A stretch of DNA of 64,000 nt from CAJJDF01 sp965657945 (GCA_965657945.1 CBFHPW010000002.1:108494-172493), one strand, 5' to 3'; shown: positions 8,660-18,082, counted from the stretch's first letter. Notes: a model not told the origin generated them from the letters alone. Numbers and translations are program-made.

Positions 8660-9445
8660 ATGAAAAAAATACTTACCACCTGCCTAGCTGTCCTACTGTT
8701 GTTTGCTTGCAAAAAAGAACCCAAAGAAGAACCAAACCCGTGTTGCGGAGAAACTCCCGTAAAAGCCGATTTTGGCATGATGAATGGAACTTCTTTAACC
8801 CTGCGTTTTGTCGGATTTTATCCCGATGTAGCCTTTGCAAGAGAATTCATTACGTTCAAGGCAATTCCCGAAGACCCCGAAGCTTCCTACACCTGGTACC
8901 TGGGAAGCGAAGTGATTACGGGCTCAACCTTTCAACGAGATTTTAGCCCCACCAAAACAACTGGCGAAAACAACATTCCTATTACTATGGTGATAAGAAA
9001 AACACCCAACAAAGAATGCTTTCCTAATGACGAGGGTTATGATTCCATTACCAAAACCATCACCCTAGTAGATGATTATTGTGAGTACTTAACCAATGGA
9101 GATTTTAAAGTGCTTTTTACTGGTGCAGCCGATAGTTCTATTGTACGTATAAGAAATTGGGATTATAGGTTTATCGGAGATTATACCCCTGATTGTGAAG
9201 AAGGTCATATAGGCATTGGTTTTGATTTCAAAAATCCATTAGATACAAATTGGGCTACAAATAATAGTGGCACTCAATTTTATTCAAGTATTATTTTCGA
9301 TAAATTTTCAACAACAAAAGGTGATTGGTTTAATGGTTATTTTAAAGTAAATCCGTCAACCTTAAAAGTAAGTGCTGAATACAATATATACAGGTTTAAT
9401 GGACCAAGTGATAGGTATTCATTTAAAGGAAGAAAAATAAACTAA
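8660..9445 (+). CDS. Surface lipoprotein, tandem copy 1
   Basis: The 261-residue predicted lipoprotein has a lipobox LLFAC with the lipidated Cys17. The following KKEPKEE resembles Bacteroidota surface-export signals. The mature part starts with CCGETPVKADFG. Residues ~35-135 look like a PKD-type beta-sandwich with the segment YTWYLGSEV. The C-terminal ~95 residues include DYRFIGDYTPDCEEGHIGIG and end in SFKGRKIN. It is nearly identical to copies 2 and 3 in its first 165 residues. In the segment around residues 46-62 it matches copy 3, while its C-terminal half matches copy 2. Function unknown; probably displayed on the cell surface. Confidence 0.75.
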   Translation: MKKILTTCLAVLLLFACKKEPKEEPNPCCGETPVKADFGMMNGTSLTLRFVGFYPDVAFAREFITFKAIPEDPEASYTWYLGSEVITGSTFQRDFSPTKTTGENNIPITMVIRKTPNKECFPNDEGYDSITKTITLVDDYCEYLTNGDFKVLFTGAADSSIVRIRNWDYRFIGDYTPDCEEGHIGIGFDFKNPLDTNWATNNSGTQFYSSIIFDKFSTTKGDWFNGYFKVNPSTLKVSAEYNIYRFNGPSDRYSFKGRKIN

Positions 9446-9451
9446 AAAATT

Positions 9452-10237
9452 ATGAAAAACCTACTTACCACCTGCCTAGCTATCCTTCTGTTGTTTGCTT
9501 GCAAAAAAGAACCCAAAGAAGAACCAAACCCGTGCTGTGGAGAAACTCCCGTAAAAGCCGATTTTGGCATGATGAATGGAACTTCTCACACCATAAGGTG
9601 GTTTGGTTTTCATCCCGATGTAGCCTTTGGAAGAAAATTTATTACGTTCAAGGCAATTCCCGAAGACCCCGAAGCTACCTACACTTGGTACCTGGGAAGC
9701 GAAGTGATAACAGGCTCAACCTTTCAACGAGATTTTAGCCCAACTAAAACAACTGGCGAAAACAACATTCCTATTACTATGGTGATAAGAAAAACACCCA
9801 ACAAAGAATGCTTTCCTAATGACCAGGGTTATGATTCCATTACCAAAACCATCACCCTAGTAGATGATTACTGCGACTATTTAACCAATGGGGATTTTAA
9901 AGTGCTTTTTGCTGGTGCAGCCGATAGTTCAATCGTTCGTATAAGAAATTGGGATTATAGGTTTATCGGAGATTATACGCCTGATTGTGAAGAAGGTCAT
10001 ATAGGCATTGGTTTTGATTTCAAAAATCAATTAGATACAAATTGGGGGACAGCTTCTAGTGGCACTCAATTTTATTCAAGTATAAGATTTAAAGAAATTT
10101 CAACAACAAATGGTGATTGGTCTAACGGTTTCTTTAAAGTTAATCCCAACACATTGGCTGTGGAAGCAGAATACGATATATTTAGAAGTCGAGGAACTCA
10201 TGATACGTATAGCTTTAAAGGAAGAAAAATAAATTAA
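9452..10237 (+). CDS. Surface lipoprotein, tandem copy 2
   Basis: The 261-residue paralogue starts 6 bases after copy 1. The signal peptide is MKNLLTTCLAILLLFAC, identical to that of copy 3, with lipidated Cys17 and the same KKEPKEE tail. In residues 46-62 it carries a private variant (HTIRWFGFHPDVAFGRKF) where copies 1 and 3 agree with each other. Its C-terminal half follows copy 1. It retains the ending SFKGRKIN. The pattern suggests gene conversion between copies. Like the others it should be an outer-membrane lipoprotein of unknown function, translated from one polycistronic message. Confidence 0.75.
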   Translation: MKNLLTTCLAILLLFACKKEPKEEPNPCCGETPVKADFGMMNGTSHTIRWFGFHPDVAFGRKFITFKAIPEDPEATYTWYLGSEVITGSTFQRDFSPTKTTGENNIPITMVIRKTPNKECFPNDQGYDSITKTITLVDDYCDYLTNGDFKVLFAGAADSSIVRIRNWDYRFIGDYTPDCEEGHIGIGFDFKNQLDTNWGTASSGTQFYSSIRFKEISTTNGDWSNGFFKVNPNTLAVEAEYDIFRSRGTHDTYSFKGRKIN

Positions 10238-10243
10238 AAAATT

Positions 10244-11041
10244 ATGAAAAACCTACTTACCACCTGCCTAGCTATCCTTCTGTTGTTTGCTTGCAAAAAA
10301 GAACCCAAAGAAGAACCAAACCCGTGCTGCGGAGAAACTCCCGTAAAAGCCGATTTTGGCATGATGAATGGAACTTCGTTAACCCTGCGTTTTGTCGGAT
10401 TTTATCCCGATGTAGCCTTTGCAAGAGAATTCATTACGTTCAAGGCAATTCCCGAAGACCCCGAAGCTACCTACACCTGGTACCTGGGAAGCGAAGTGAT
10501 AACAGGCTCAACCTTTCAACGAGATTTTAGTCCCACCAAAACAACTGGCGAAAACAACATTCCTATTACTATGGTGATAAGAAAAACCCCCAACAAAGAG
10601 TGTTTTCCTAATGACGAGGGTTATGATTCCATTACCAAAACCATCACCCTAGTAGATGATTATTGTGAGTACTTAACCAATGGAGATTTTAAAGTGCTTT
10701 TTACTGGTGCAGCCGATAGTTCAATCGTTCGTGTGAGGAATTGGTTTAGCAGCTCAGCAGGTAATTATACGCTTGATTGTCAAAAGAGCGGTGTATGTAT
10801 GATAGGATTTGATGGGGATAATAAAGCAGATACTTTGTGGAATGCAACCCCACCGTTTGAAAGACCCACTCAATTTTATTCTCAATTAATTTACAAAAAT
10901 GCTACTAGTACTTTTAATAACCTTTATGGTGGTTATTTTAGAGTAGGAAAAAACAGTAAAACTGTAAGTGCACGTTACAAAATATACAGAGAAGGTGGGG
11001 CTAATGATTCTTATTCATTTAAAGGAAGAAAAATAAATTAA
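10244..11041 (+). CDS. Surface lipoprotein, tandem copy 3 with divergent C-terminus
   Basis: The 265-residue third paralogue again starts 6 bases after its predecessor. Its N-terminal ~165 residues combine the signal peptide of copy 2 with the copy-1 version of residues 46-62. After SSIVRVRNW the sequence diverges fully (FSSSAGNYTLDCQKSG and onward) and is four residues longer. It returns to the shared end SYSFKGRKIN. The divergent ~90 residues suggest that the C-terminal half is the specificity or interaction part. It lies 6 bases before the T9SS cargo gene, so the four genes are probably co-translated. Confidence 0.75.
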   Translation: MKNLLTTCLAILLLFACKKEPKEEPNPCCGETPVKADFGMMNGTSLTLRFVGFYPDVAFAREFITFKAIPEDPEATYTWYLGSEVITGSTFQRDFSPTKTTGENNIPITMVIRKTPNKECFPNDEGYDSITKTITLVDDYCEYLTNGDFKVLFTGAADSSIVRVRNWFSSSAGNYTLDCQKSGVCMIGFDGDNKADTLWNATPPFERPTQFYSQLIYKNATSTFNNLYGGYFRVGKNSKTVSARYKIYREGGANDSYSFKGRKIN

Positions 11042-11047
11042 CTAGTT

Positions 11048-13699
11048 ATGAAATATTTTACATTATTAATTACCTTATTTATCACATCAAATGCAGTTGC
11101 GCAAGAATGTCAAGATTGTTTTGAAGATAAAAACATCATTACGAATCCAGAAGATCCTGCGAATTGTGAAATGGATTTTTTTGCCAATGGCAGAAATAAT
11201 CAGTTTTTGAATTCGTTTAATTGGGGAAAAAACAATGGAACTCTCTTTCAATCTATATCTCTCAACCCTAATGCAGGTTGGTCACCAAGCTTAACTCCCG
11301 CTTTCTTTACCATGAGATCACCCTATTTATTAGGTTATCTTTATAAACCAGGTGAACCTATAGAAAATTACGATTTTCAATGGGAAGACGGATGGGAATT
11401 AATGTTTTTAAATACAGGATATTGGCCTGATGGAAGTGAGATTAATGTAGCAAACCCTGCTGACAAAATTGACTTTGTAGTTCCGCCTATTAATTCTAGT
11501 GTTCCATTTTTCGTATTATACAATCGATATACTGGAAAAATGAGGTTTCTATTTAACGTTTATGCCGAACTAGGAACTTTTCAAAACATTTCCTTACAAC
11601 TCGGATATTTATCTGGAGGAACGGCAAGCGGTATTTTTAGGCATGGCAATAACCTAGATAGAGCCTTGGATCAAGAGACTATAACACCATCGTTTTCTAC
11701 ACATTTTACATTTTTCAATAATCCCAACGAGTGGTTTACGTCAGACATTCAATTAGGTTATGACCCTTGTGTTTGCAACATTCAAAGCCTTTTTAACATT
11801 GATCTTTACGGCTTTGAAGAAACAAATATAGAAATGTTAGCAAGAGGGATTTCAGTGACTAGACCTTTACAAATAGGAGGGCAACCTACTTATACCGATT
11901 ATTTAAACATCAGTGCCGATCGTCTAAAAACCAATGCCAATGGTGCTTTAATTTATAAAACGTTGGATGGAATGTTAAATGAATACAAAAAGAATCTGGA
12001 CATTTATCACAACCAACTGAATGACTACAATACATGGGGGGCTCAACTTCATCGAAATCTTTACGACTTAACCAAGCAAGGGCTGAATACTGGCTTTCAA
12101 TCTGTTATCCCTGCCTCGGTGTATCATCACCTGGGAGGAAATGTAGCCGGTATTGTCGGTTCCTTCAAGGGTGGGAATGGAACGAAAGCAGATTCAGCCA
12201 AATACTCCAAACAATTAAGCAAACAGAGCAAAGCAGCTCTTGGAAATTTATCCGATCAACTGTTTGTTTCTCTCATCAAAAAAAGCAACAAACCCATTAA
12301 ACCTACAATGCCAGTAGCCTCTTTTAGTGAAATGCGGATAAAAGGAACTTTACAAAAAGAATCTTACATAACATTAGGTCAATATTTAAATCCTGGTCAT
12401 TTAACATCACAAACAGGAACTTTCGACCCAGTACGCTATCCCATTTACAACAAACCCGTAGGGTTGTTTGCTTTGTTGGAAACGCCTAGTTTGGTGGGTT
12501 GGCAGTCTTTGGAGGACAAAAATTATTGGGAGAGAAATCATTACCATCCATTTTTTAAGTCACACCTATGGTATAAAAAAGGCTTGAAAACAAGTTTTAA
12601 ACTAAAATCATCACTCCAGTATAAATTCAATGACAATGTCGACATCGACAAAGAGCAAACTGAAATTTATGGACAGTATAGAATCGAGATTTCCAAAAAT
12701 TTCAATCATCCATCAAGTTCCAAAAACCTACAATTATTGGAAGATAACAACCTCATTATTTTGCACGAATTTGATGATAAAATTATTCTTCAGAGCGATT
12801 GGTATCCCATAGAAATTTTAGGTGAGATTGTGGCTTCAACGAGCATGATTTTCGATCACGGCTGGATTAATAAAAACAAAAAGACTTATGAGCCAATCCT
12901 AGAAAAAGTACAACTCACTTTAATGGCAGATATTTATTTCGAATCTCTCGGTTCAGACGGAAGAGAAAAAAACACGACCCAAGTGTTTACTTATGAATTG
13001 TACAACAGGGAAAAGGAAGTCGATTTAATTGCCGAAAAAGGCAGTTGGGAATCAGATAAAAGAGAGGTTCAAAAATTCACACCAGGCACCATCGAAATAA
13101 AAGACGAAGTAATTAAACCATCTTCTGACTTTGTATGGGATGTGGTGGGCAATGAAATTCACATAAAAGCTGAGTATGTAAACCTACAAGGCAAAGTAGG
13201 AGTGCAACCTGGGTACAAGGCAATCATTGAGGCATTTTGGGAAATAGAGGTGGATCCTACCATAGAGTTGGACAGGATTCAGCTCGAGGTAAAAAAAGAT
13301 TTTTATGGATTCCCCGAACCAAGTGAGGTTACCCTCGATGAGCTAAAAGAATTCTGTGGCAATGACCAGAAATACAAAGCCAAGATAGTAAAAGAAGGCA
13401 TCATAAATCCGAATACGGTGGAGGAAAAGAACGATACAGTGGAAGAAGACTTGAAAGAAATGAAGTTTATCTTGTTTCCCAATCCAACTTCGGAAATTGT
13501 CACGATTAACATACAGGGTGTTTCGGATGTTGAAAATGGGACAGTCCGAATTTTTGATTTAAGCGGAAAGGAAGTTTTGTCTAAAAACATACATTCCATT
13601 CGTTTTTCGGTTGATGTAACCACCCTAAGTAAAGGAATCTATTTTCTAGAGATAGGCACTAAGGAACAAAAAAAGGTAAAACGATTTATTAAAATATAG
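11048..13699 (+). CDS. Large secreted protein with type A T9SS sorting domain
   Basis: The 883-residue protein has a signal peptide (about 1-19, ending NAVAQ) and a C-terminal Por secretion-system sorting domain (about 805-883). Its hallmarks are FILFPNPTSE, VRIFDLSGKEV and LSKGIYFLEI, ending in KRFIKI. It should be exported by the type IX system and attached to or released from the surface. The long central region has no domain that I recognise; it is rich in aromatic residues and predicted strands. It contains CQDC near the mature start and CVCN near residue 239. It lies 6 bases after the third lipoprotein, which suggests a shared assembly on the outer membrane. Function unknown. Confidence 0.8.
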   Translation: MKYFTLLITLFITSNAVAQECQDCFEDKNIITNPEDPANCEMDFFANGRNNQFLNSFNWGKNNGTLFQSISLNPNAGWSPSLTPAFFTMRSPYLLGYLYKPGEPIENYDFQWEDGWELMFLNTGYWPDGSEINVANPADKIDFVVPPINSSVPFFVLYNRYTGKMRFLFNVYAELGTFQNISLQLGYLSGGTASGIFRHGNNLDRALDQETITPSFSTHFTFFNNPNEWFTSDIQLGYDPCVCNIQSLFNIDLYGFEETNIEMLARGISVTRPLQIGGQPTYTDYLNISADRLKTNANGALIYKTLDGMLNEYKKNLDIYHNQLNDYNTWGAQLHRNLYDLTKQGLNTGFQSVIPASVYHHLGGNVAGIVGSFKGGNGTKADSAKYSKQLSKQSKAALGNLSDQLFVSLIKKSNKPIKPTMPVASFSEMRIKGTLQKESYITLGQYLNPGHLTSQTGTFDPVRYPIYNKPVGLFALLETPSLVGWQSLEDKNYWERNHYHPFFKSHLWYKKGLKTSFKLKSSLQYKFNDNVDIDKEQTEIYGQYRIEISKNFNHPSSSKNLQLLEDNNLIILHEFDDKIILQSDWYPIEILGEIVASTSMIFDHGWINKNKKTYEPILEKVQLTLMADIYFESLGSDGREKNTTQVFTYELYNREKEVDLIAEKGSWESDKREVQKFTPGTIEIKDEVIKPSSDFVWDVVGNEIHIKAEYVNLQGKVGVQPGYKAIIEAFWEIEVDPTIELDRIQLEVKKDFYGFPEPSEVTLDELKEFCGNDQKYKAKIVKEGIINPNTVEEKNDTVEEDLKEMKFILFPNPTSEIVTINIQGVSDVENGTVRIFDLSGKEVLSKNIHSIRFSVDVTTLSKGIYFLEIGTKEQKKVKRFIKI

Positions 13700-13757
13700 A
13701 ACGGAATCAGTCTGTTTTAATTCATTCATTTACCCATTTAATTTATTGAAAAAGCCA

Positions 13758-13765
13758 TATCTTTG
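13758..13765 (+). promoter_or_regulatory. -7 element upstream of dxr
   Basis: TATCTTTG matches the Bacteroidota -7 consensus TAnnTTTG perfectly and lies 19 bases before the ATG at 13784. No good TTTG is found at the ideal -33 distance; TTTA stands at 13737-13740. The position also shows that the in-frame start at 13763 cannot be used from this promoter. Confidence 0.45.
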
Positions 13766-13783
13766 ACACTCATCAAGCAAATT

Positions 13784-14938
13784 ATGAGTAAAAAAGGTAT
13801 CGCAATACTAGGTTCTACGGGTTCTATAGGCACTCAAGCCCTAGAGGTAATTGAACAGTTTCCCGAAAAATTTGAATTGGTGGTCCTTACGGCCAACCGA
13901 AATGCCGATTTGTTAATCGAACAGGCACTTAAATTCAAGCCAAATACGGTCGTAATTGTAGATGAAACACAGTACCAGAAAGTGAAAGATGTTCTGTGGG
14001 AACACGACATAAAAGTATATGCTGGCGAAGAGTCATTGAATCAAGTGGTAGAAATGAACGAGGTAGAAACTGTACTTACGGCAACAGTTGGATATTCTGG
14101 ATTACTGCCTACCATTCATGCGATTAACGCAGGAAAAAATATTGCTTTAGCCAATAAAGAAACACTCGTAGTAGCAGGAGACATCATCACCAAACTTGCC
14201 CAACAAAAAGGAGTGAACATTTACCCAGTCGATTCGGAACATTCAGCAATTTTTCAATGTCTTGCAGGAAACTTTGAGAATAAAATCGAAAAACTTATTC
14301 TAACTGCATCTGGAGGACCATTTAGAGGAAAAACATACGAGGAACTAAAATCAGTGACAAGAGAACAGGCACTGAAACATCCCAACTGGGAAATGGGCGC
14401 AAAAATCACGATTGATTCGGCTTCATTGATGAATAAAGGCTTGGAGGTAATTGAAGCCAAGTGGCTGTTTGGCATTCCTGCCGAAAAAATTGAGGTGGTC
14501 GTGCATCCACAATCCATCATTCACTCCGCGGTGCAATTTGAAGACAGCAGTATTTTAGCTCAAATGGGAATTCCAAGCATGAAAGTGCCTATTCAATACG
14601 CTTTGACTTATCCAGAGAGGCCAAAATCAAATTTTGAGCGGTTTAGTTTTTTCGATTATCCAAACCTTACTTTTGAAAAACCAGACATGGAAACTTTTAA
14701 AAACCTGAAACTGGCGTTTGATGTAATTGACAAAGGTGGAAACGCTGCTTGTGTTCTTAACGCTGCTAATGAAATTACGAACAAGGCGTTTTTAGATGGC
14801 AGAATCTCGTTTTTGGACATTGGGGATATTAATGAAAAAACGATAGAAAGCACTACTTTCATTTCCCAACCAACACTAGAAGATTACATTGCAACCAATA
14901 CTGAGGCAAGAAGAATTGCCGAAGAATTTTGCCATTAA
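13784..14938 (+). CDS. dxr: 1-deoxy-D-xylulose 5-phosphate reductoisomerase
   Basis: Dxr catalyses the NADPH-dependent rearrangement and reduction of DXP to 2-C-methyl-D-erythritol 4-phosphate, the second step of the MEP isoprenoid pathway. The 384-residue protein has the nucleotide-binding loop GSTGSIG at residues 10-16 and the metal/substrate motifs PVDSEHSAIFQ and SASLMNKGLEVIEA, followed by VHPQSIIHS. It is full length for the family. The ATG at 13784 is chosen because the -7 box overlaps the longer open frame. rseP follows 23 bases later, a common Bacteroidota pairing. The first pathway enzyme, dxs, is also in this window at 18684-20630. Confidence 0.95.
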   Translation: MSKKGIAILGSTGSIGTQALEVIEQFPEKFELVVLTANRNADLLIEQALKFKPNTVVIVDETQYQKVKDVLWEHDIKVYAGEESLNQVVEMNEVETVLTATVGYSGLLPTIHAINAGKNIALANKETLVVAGDIITKLAQQKGVNIYPVDSEHSAIFQCLAGNFENKIEKLILTASGGPFRGKTYEELKSVTREQALKHPNWEMGAKITIDSASLMNKGLEVIEAKWLFGIPAEKIEVVVHPQSIIHSAVQFEDSSILAQMGIPSMKVPIQYALTYPERPKSNFERFSFFDYPNLTFEKPDMETFKNLKLAFDVIDKGGNAACVLNAANEITNKAFLDGRISFLDIGDINEKTIESTTFISQPTLEDYIATNTEARRIAEEFCH

Positions 14939-14961
14939 CATTTTTAACACTTTAACGTTTC

Positions 14962-16302
14962 ATGGAAACTATTTCAGTTATATTTCAATTATTGCTTTCT
15001 CTCTCTATTTTAGTCGTTTTACACGAATTGGGACACTTTATTCCTGCAAGATTATTCAAAATAAGGGTAGAGAAATTTTATCTTTTCTTTAATCCTTGGT
15101 TCTCTTTATTTAAATACAAAAAGGGGGATACAGAATACGGAATTGGTTGGTTACCACTTGGTGGATTTGTAAAAATCGCTGGAATGATAGACGAATCAAT
15201 GGATACAGACCAAATGAAACAACCTCCAAAACCGGATGAGTTTCGGTCCAAACCAGCTTGGCAAAGGCTCATTGTAATGATTGGCGGAGTAGTTGTCAAT
15301 GTTCTTTTGGCCTTCTTCTTATACGCTATGATTGCTTTTGTTTGGGGAAAAGATTATGTGAAAAATGAAGACCATATCCACGGAATAGAAGTGCTTACGC
15401 CAAACTTGATTGGAGAAAACCTTTTTCAAAATGGGGATAAAATTATTTCCGTTGAGGGCGAACCGCTAGAAGAGCTGATGCAAGCCAACAACAAGATGCT
15501 CATCAATCAAGCGAAACAATATAAAGTAGAACGAAATGGCGAAATAATTGATATCACCATTAAGGACGAAGGGGTGGATTACATGTTGAAAAAGGAAAGC
15601 ATTGTATTTATTCCTCGTGTACCTACCCAAATAGATTCTGTTTTGCCGAATGGAATAGGCAAAGACTTGGGGCTAAAGAAAGGCGACAAAATACTCACTA
15701 TCAACGACAAAGATGTCGCTATGTTTGATCAGTTTAGAAATAAATTAACTGAGTTTAAAACAGCCAAAGTTGATTCCTTTGAATTGGTTGTGAATAGAGA
15801 TGGACAAAAACTGGTATTCGCCTCAGTTTTTGACACTACCTACAAACTTGGATTTCTCAACGTATTTTTTCTCACTCATGATTTCAAAAAAACTCATGTA
15901 GATTATTCGTTCGCAGAGTCCATACCCGAGGGGATATATCTGGCTAAAAACACGTTGGCCGATTACGTAAATCAGTTCAAACTAATTTTTACGAAAAAAG
16001 AAGCAGTGAAAAAGGTAGGAGGATTTGGAACGATTGCCAAAATATTCCCCAAAACTTGGGATTGGAAAATATTTTGGTCTCGAACAGCTTTTTTATCAGT
16101 GGTTTTAGCTTTCATGAATATATTGCCAATTCCGGCACTCGATGGAGGGCACGTCATGTTCTTGCTCTACGAAATGGTATCTGGCAGGCCACCAAGCGAC
16201 AAATTTCTGGAAAAAGCCCAAATGTTTGGGTTCTTTATTTTGTTATTCGTCATGCTTTACGCAAATGGGAATGACTTTTACCGTTGGTTTACAGGTCAAT
16301 AA
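14962..16302 (+). CDS. rseP: RseP-type site-2 membrane metalloprotease (M50)
   Basis: The 446-residue intramembrane zinc protease has the HExxH motif HELGH at residues 21-25 in the first membrane segment. A PDZ region sits at about 120-300, and the third zinc ligand motif NILPIPALDGGH is near residue 390. At least four membrane segments are visible. RseP homologues cut anti-sigma factors within the membrane during envelope stress and clear signal-peptide remnants. The anti-sigma substrate is not in this window. The gene follows dxr by 23 bases and precedes a 54-residue membrane protein by 2 bases, so the three are likely one operon. Confidence 0.93.
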   Translation: METISVIFQLLLSLSILVVLHELGHFIPARLFKIRVEKFYLFFNPWFSLFKYKKGDTEYGIGWLPLGGFVKIAGMIDESMDTDQMKQPPKPDEFRSKPAWQRLIVMIGGVVVNVLLAFFLYAMIAFVWGKDYVKNEDHIHGIEVLTPNLIGENLFQNGDKIISVEGEPLEELMQANNKMLINQAKQYKVERNGEIIDITIKDEGVDYMLKKESIVFIPRVPTQIDSVLPNGIGKDLGLKKGDKILTINDKDVAMFDQFRNKLTEFKTAKVDSFELVVNRDGQKLVFASVFDTTYKLGFLNVFFLTHDFKKTHVDYSFAESIPEGIYLAKNTLADYVNQFKLIFTKKEAVKKVGGFGTIAKIFPKTWDWKIFWSRTAFLSVVLAFMNILPIPALDGGHVMFLLYEMVSGRPPSDKFLEKAQMFGFFILLFVMLYANGNDFYRWFTGQ

Positions 16303-16304
16303 TA

Positions 16305-16469
16305 ATGTATTACACGATAGTAGGAATAGTAGTAGTGATTGTAGCTTTTTTTATGGCTGCTACACAAAAAGCACGTGGTTACAATTTTTGGCGATACTTT
16401 GTCGTTTCTATCGTGGTCGTAGCCGGAATATATATGATGATAGAAAACCTCATCAACAAACCGAGATAA
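16305..16469 (+). CDS. 54-residue two-segment membrane protein
   Basis: The start is the ATG at 16305, 2 bases after the rseP stop; the open frame runs 7 codons further upstream inside rseP. The predicted product has one hydrophobic segment at about residues 2-20 (YYTIVGIVVVIVAFFMAAT) and a second at about 29-47, separated by the loop QKARGYNF. It ends in basic KPR. I do not recognise a family. Tight coupling to rseP suggests a role in the same membrane process, but that is only context. It is small but looks real because of its strict hydrophobic pattern and spacing. Confidence 0.6.
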   Translation: MYYTIVGIVVVIVAFFMAATQKARGYNFWRYFVVSIVVVAGIYMMIENLINKPR

Positions 16470-16537
16470 GTGTAACCAAAAACTACTAAGAGTTATTTTT
16501 ATTTTCTATATTTCGATGACAGAATAAAGCCCCTCAT

Positions 16538-18082
16538 TTGAAGTCAAAAAAATTATACTCCACCAAACAAGTCTGGAAAACCATCCTTTCCATTTTGGCA
16601 CTAATCATAATTGGATTATCGCTCTGGTACACCAATTACTTGGCCAAAAAAATCCAAAACGAAGAACGATTAAGAGTGAAATTATGGAGTGAAACAGTAA
16701 AAAAACAAGCTCAACTTATCACTTTAACTAACCAAACTTTTGATCAGCTCAGGGCCGAAGAAAGTGGCAACATACAAGATTGGGCATTTGCTTTGAAAGA
16801 ATCGAGCAGAGAACAGAACGATTACACGTTTATCTATTCCTTCCTGTCCAAGACAAACAACATTCCCAAGATTCTTGAGTACGTAGATTTAAAGTCTGGA
16901 AACCGGGAAGTTACCTTCTCGGGCAATGACATTCCGTTTTCGATTGAAGAATTTGAATCAAAAAAAGAGTTCAATGATTCCGTAAGGATATTCGTTCAAT
17001 CGTGGGATTCACTGAATCCGCCAATTAAAATCCCAAATACGGCCGTTCAATTTCAAATGCTTCATTACGGCAATTCCAAACTTTTTGAAGAATTAAAAAC
17101 GAAACAAAAATCGCTTATTTCTTCTTTCGAGAATGAATTGATTGCAAACTCCTCGTCTATTCCTATTTTGTACGTGGATTCAGCAACGAATGAAATCAGA
17201 AGAACGATCAACATTGAAGAAGAAAAAATCATAGATTCTGCCTCGATAGCTGCTACTATTTCGCAATTAAAATCTGAGAATCCAAGAATAGAAGTTTCTT
17301 TTGGCGGAGAAAACAAAGGCTACATTTACTACGCAGAATCTACCTTACTCAAACAATTGCGGTTTTACCCTTGGGTGCAATTAGTCATTATCCTATTGTT
17401 TTTAATGGTATCCTATTTCTTATTTAGCACATTCCGAAAAGCTGAACAAAACCAAGTTTGGGCCGGAATGGCAAAAGAAACTGCCCATCAATTAGGCACA
17501 CCACTTTCCTCTCTTATGGCTTGGCTTGAAATAATAAAAGCCGATGGAGTTCCCGAATCTTCAATCAAAGAAATGAACAAAGATATTAACCGGCTCAACA
17601 CCATTACCGATAGGTTTTCGAAGATTGGCTCTGAGGTACGAACAACGGAAGAAAACATTTTCTCTGAGGTTGATAAATCACTTGATTACCTCAGAAGTAG
17701 AGTTTCCAAACAAGTGGACTTGAGTGTAGTTGGCTCGCGAAATGCCATTGCTTACATCAACGCTTCGTTGTTTGAATGGGTAATCGAAAATATAACAAAA
17801 AATGCCATTGATGCGATTCAAGGAAAAAAAGGAAGCATCAAGTTCGAAATCTCCGAAAATGACAAGAAAGTCATTCTAGACATTACTGATACAGGAAAAG
17901 GAATTCCTTCTTCTAATTTCAAATCAATCTTCAATCCAGGATTCTCGACCAAAGAAAGAGGCTGGGGATTGGGATTGAGTCTTGTGAAACGCATTGTAGA
18001 AGAGCAATTGAAAGGAAAAATCTTTGTGCTAACTTCTAAAATTGATCAAGGAACTACGTTTAGGATTACGTTGAAGAAATAA
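16538..18082 (+). CDS. Membrane sensor histidine kinase
   Basis: The 514-residue kinase has a first membrane segment at about residues 15-35, a periplasmic sensor region of ~240 residues, a second membrane segment at about 278-300, and cytoplasmic HisKA and HATPase domains. The phosphoacceptor is His317 in AKETAHQLGTPLSSL. The ATP-binding boxes are NAIDAI (N box), DTGKGIP (G1) and GWGLGLSL (G2). The AHQLGTPL form is typical of an NtrY-like Bacteroidota subfamily. The start is a TTG at 16538, since no ATG precedes the first membrane segment. No response regulator is adjacent, so the partner is unknown. Confidence 0.88.
   Translation: MKSKKLYSTKQVWKTILSILALIIIGLSLWYTNYLAKKIQNEERLRVKLWSETVKKQAQLITLTNQTFDQLRAEESGNIQDWAFALKESSREQNDYTFIYSFLSKTNNIPKILEYVDLKSGNREVTFSGNDIPFSIEEFESKKEFNDSVRIFVQSWDSLNPPIKIPNTAVQFQMLHYGNSKLFEELKTKQKSLISSFENELIANSSSIPILYVDSATNEIRRTINIEEEKIIDSASIAATISQLKSENPRIEVSFGGENKGYIYYAESTLLKQLRFYPWVQLVIILLFLMVSYFLFSTFRKAEQNQVWAGMAKETAHQLGTPLSSLMAWLEIIKADGVPESSIKEMNKDINRLNTITDRFSKIGSEVRTTEENIFSEVDKSLDYLRSRVSKQVDLSVVGSRNAIAYINASLFEWVIENITKNAIDAIQGKKGSIKFEISENDKKVILDITDTGKGIPSSNFKSIFNPGFSTKERGWGLGLSLVKRIVEEQLKGKIFVLTSKIDQGTTFRITLKK

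Larger units (their letters stand above)
8660..11041 (+). repeat. Three-unit tandem gene repeat, 792-bp period
   Basis: Gene starts at 8660, 9452 and 10244 are spaced exactly 792 bp. The short intergenic linkers are almost identical (TAA, then AAAATT, then ATG in the last two). Coding sequence is near-identical over the first ~500 bp of each unit and then varies. This is a recent tandem duplication with mosaic exchange rather than three old paralogues. Confidence 0.85.

Noticed and set aside
9499..10530. Overlapping +1-frame open frames of 79 codons inside the lipoprotein copies
   Set aside because: They repeat because the underlying lipoprotein genes repeat; no start signal and arginine-rich composition unlike the other proteins.
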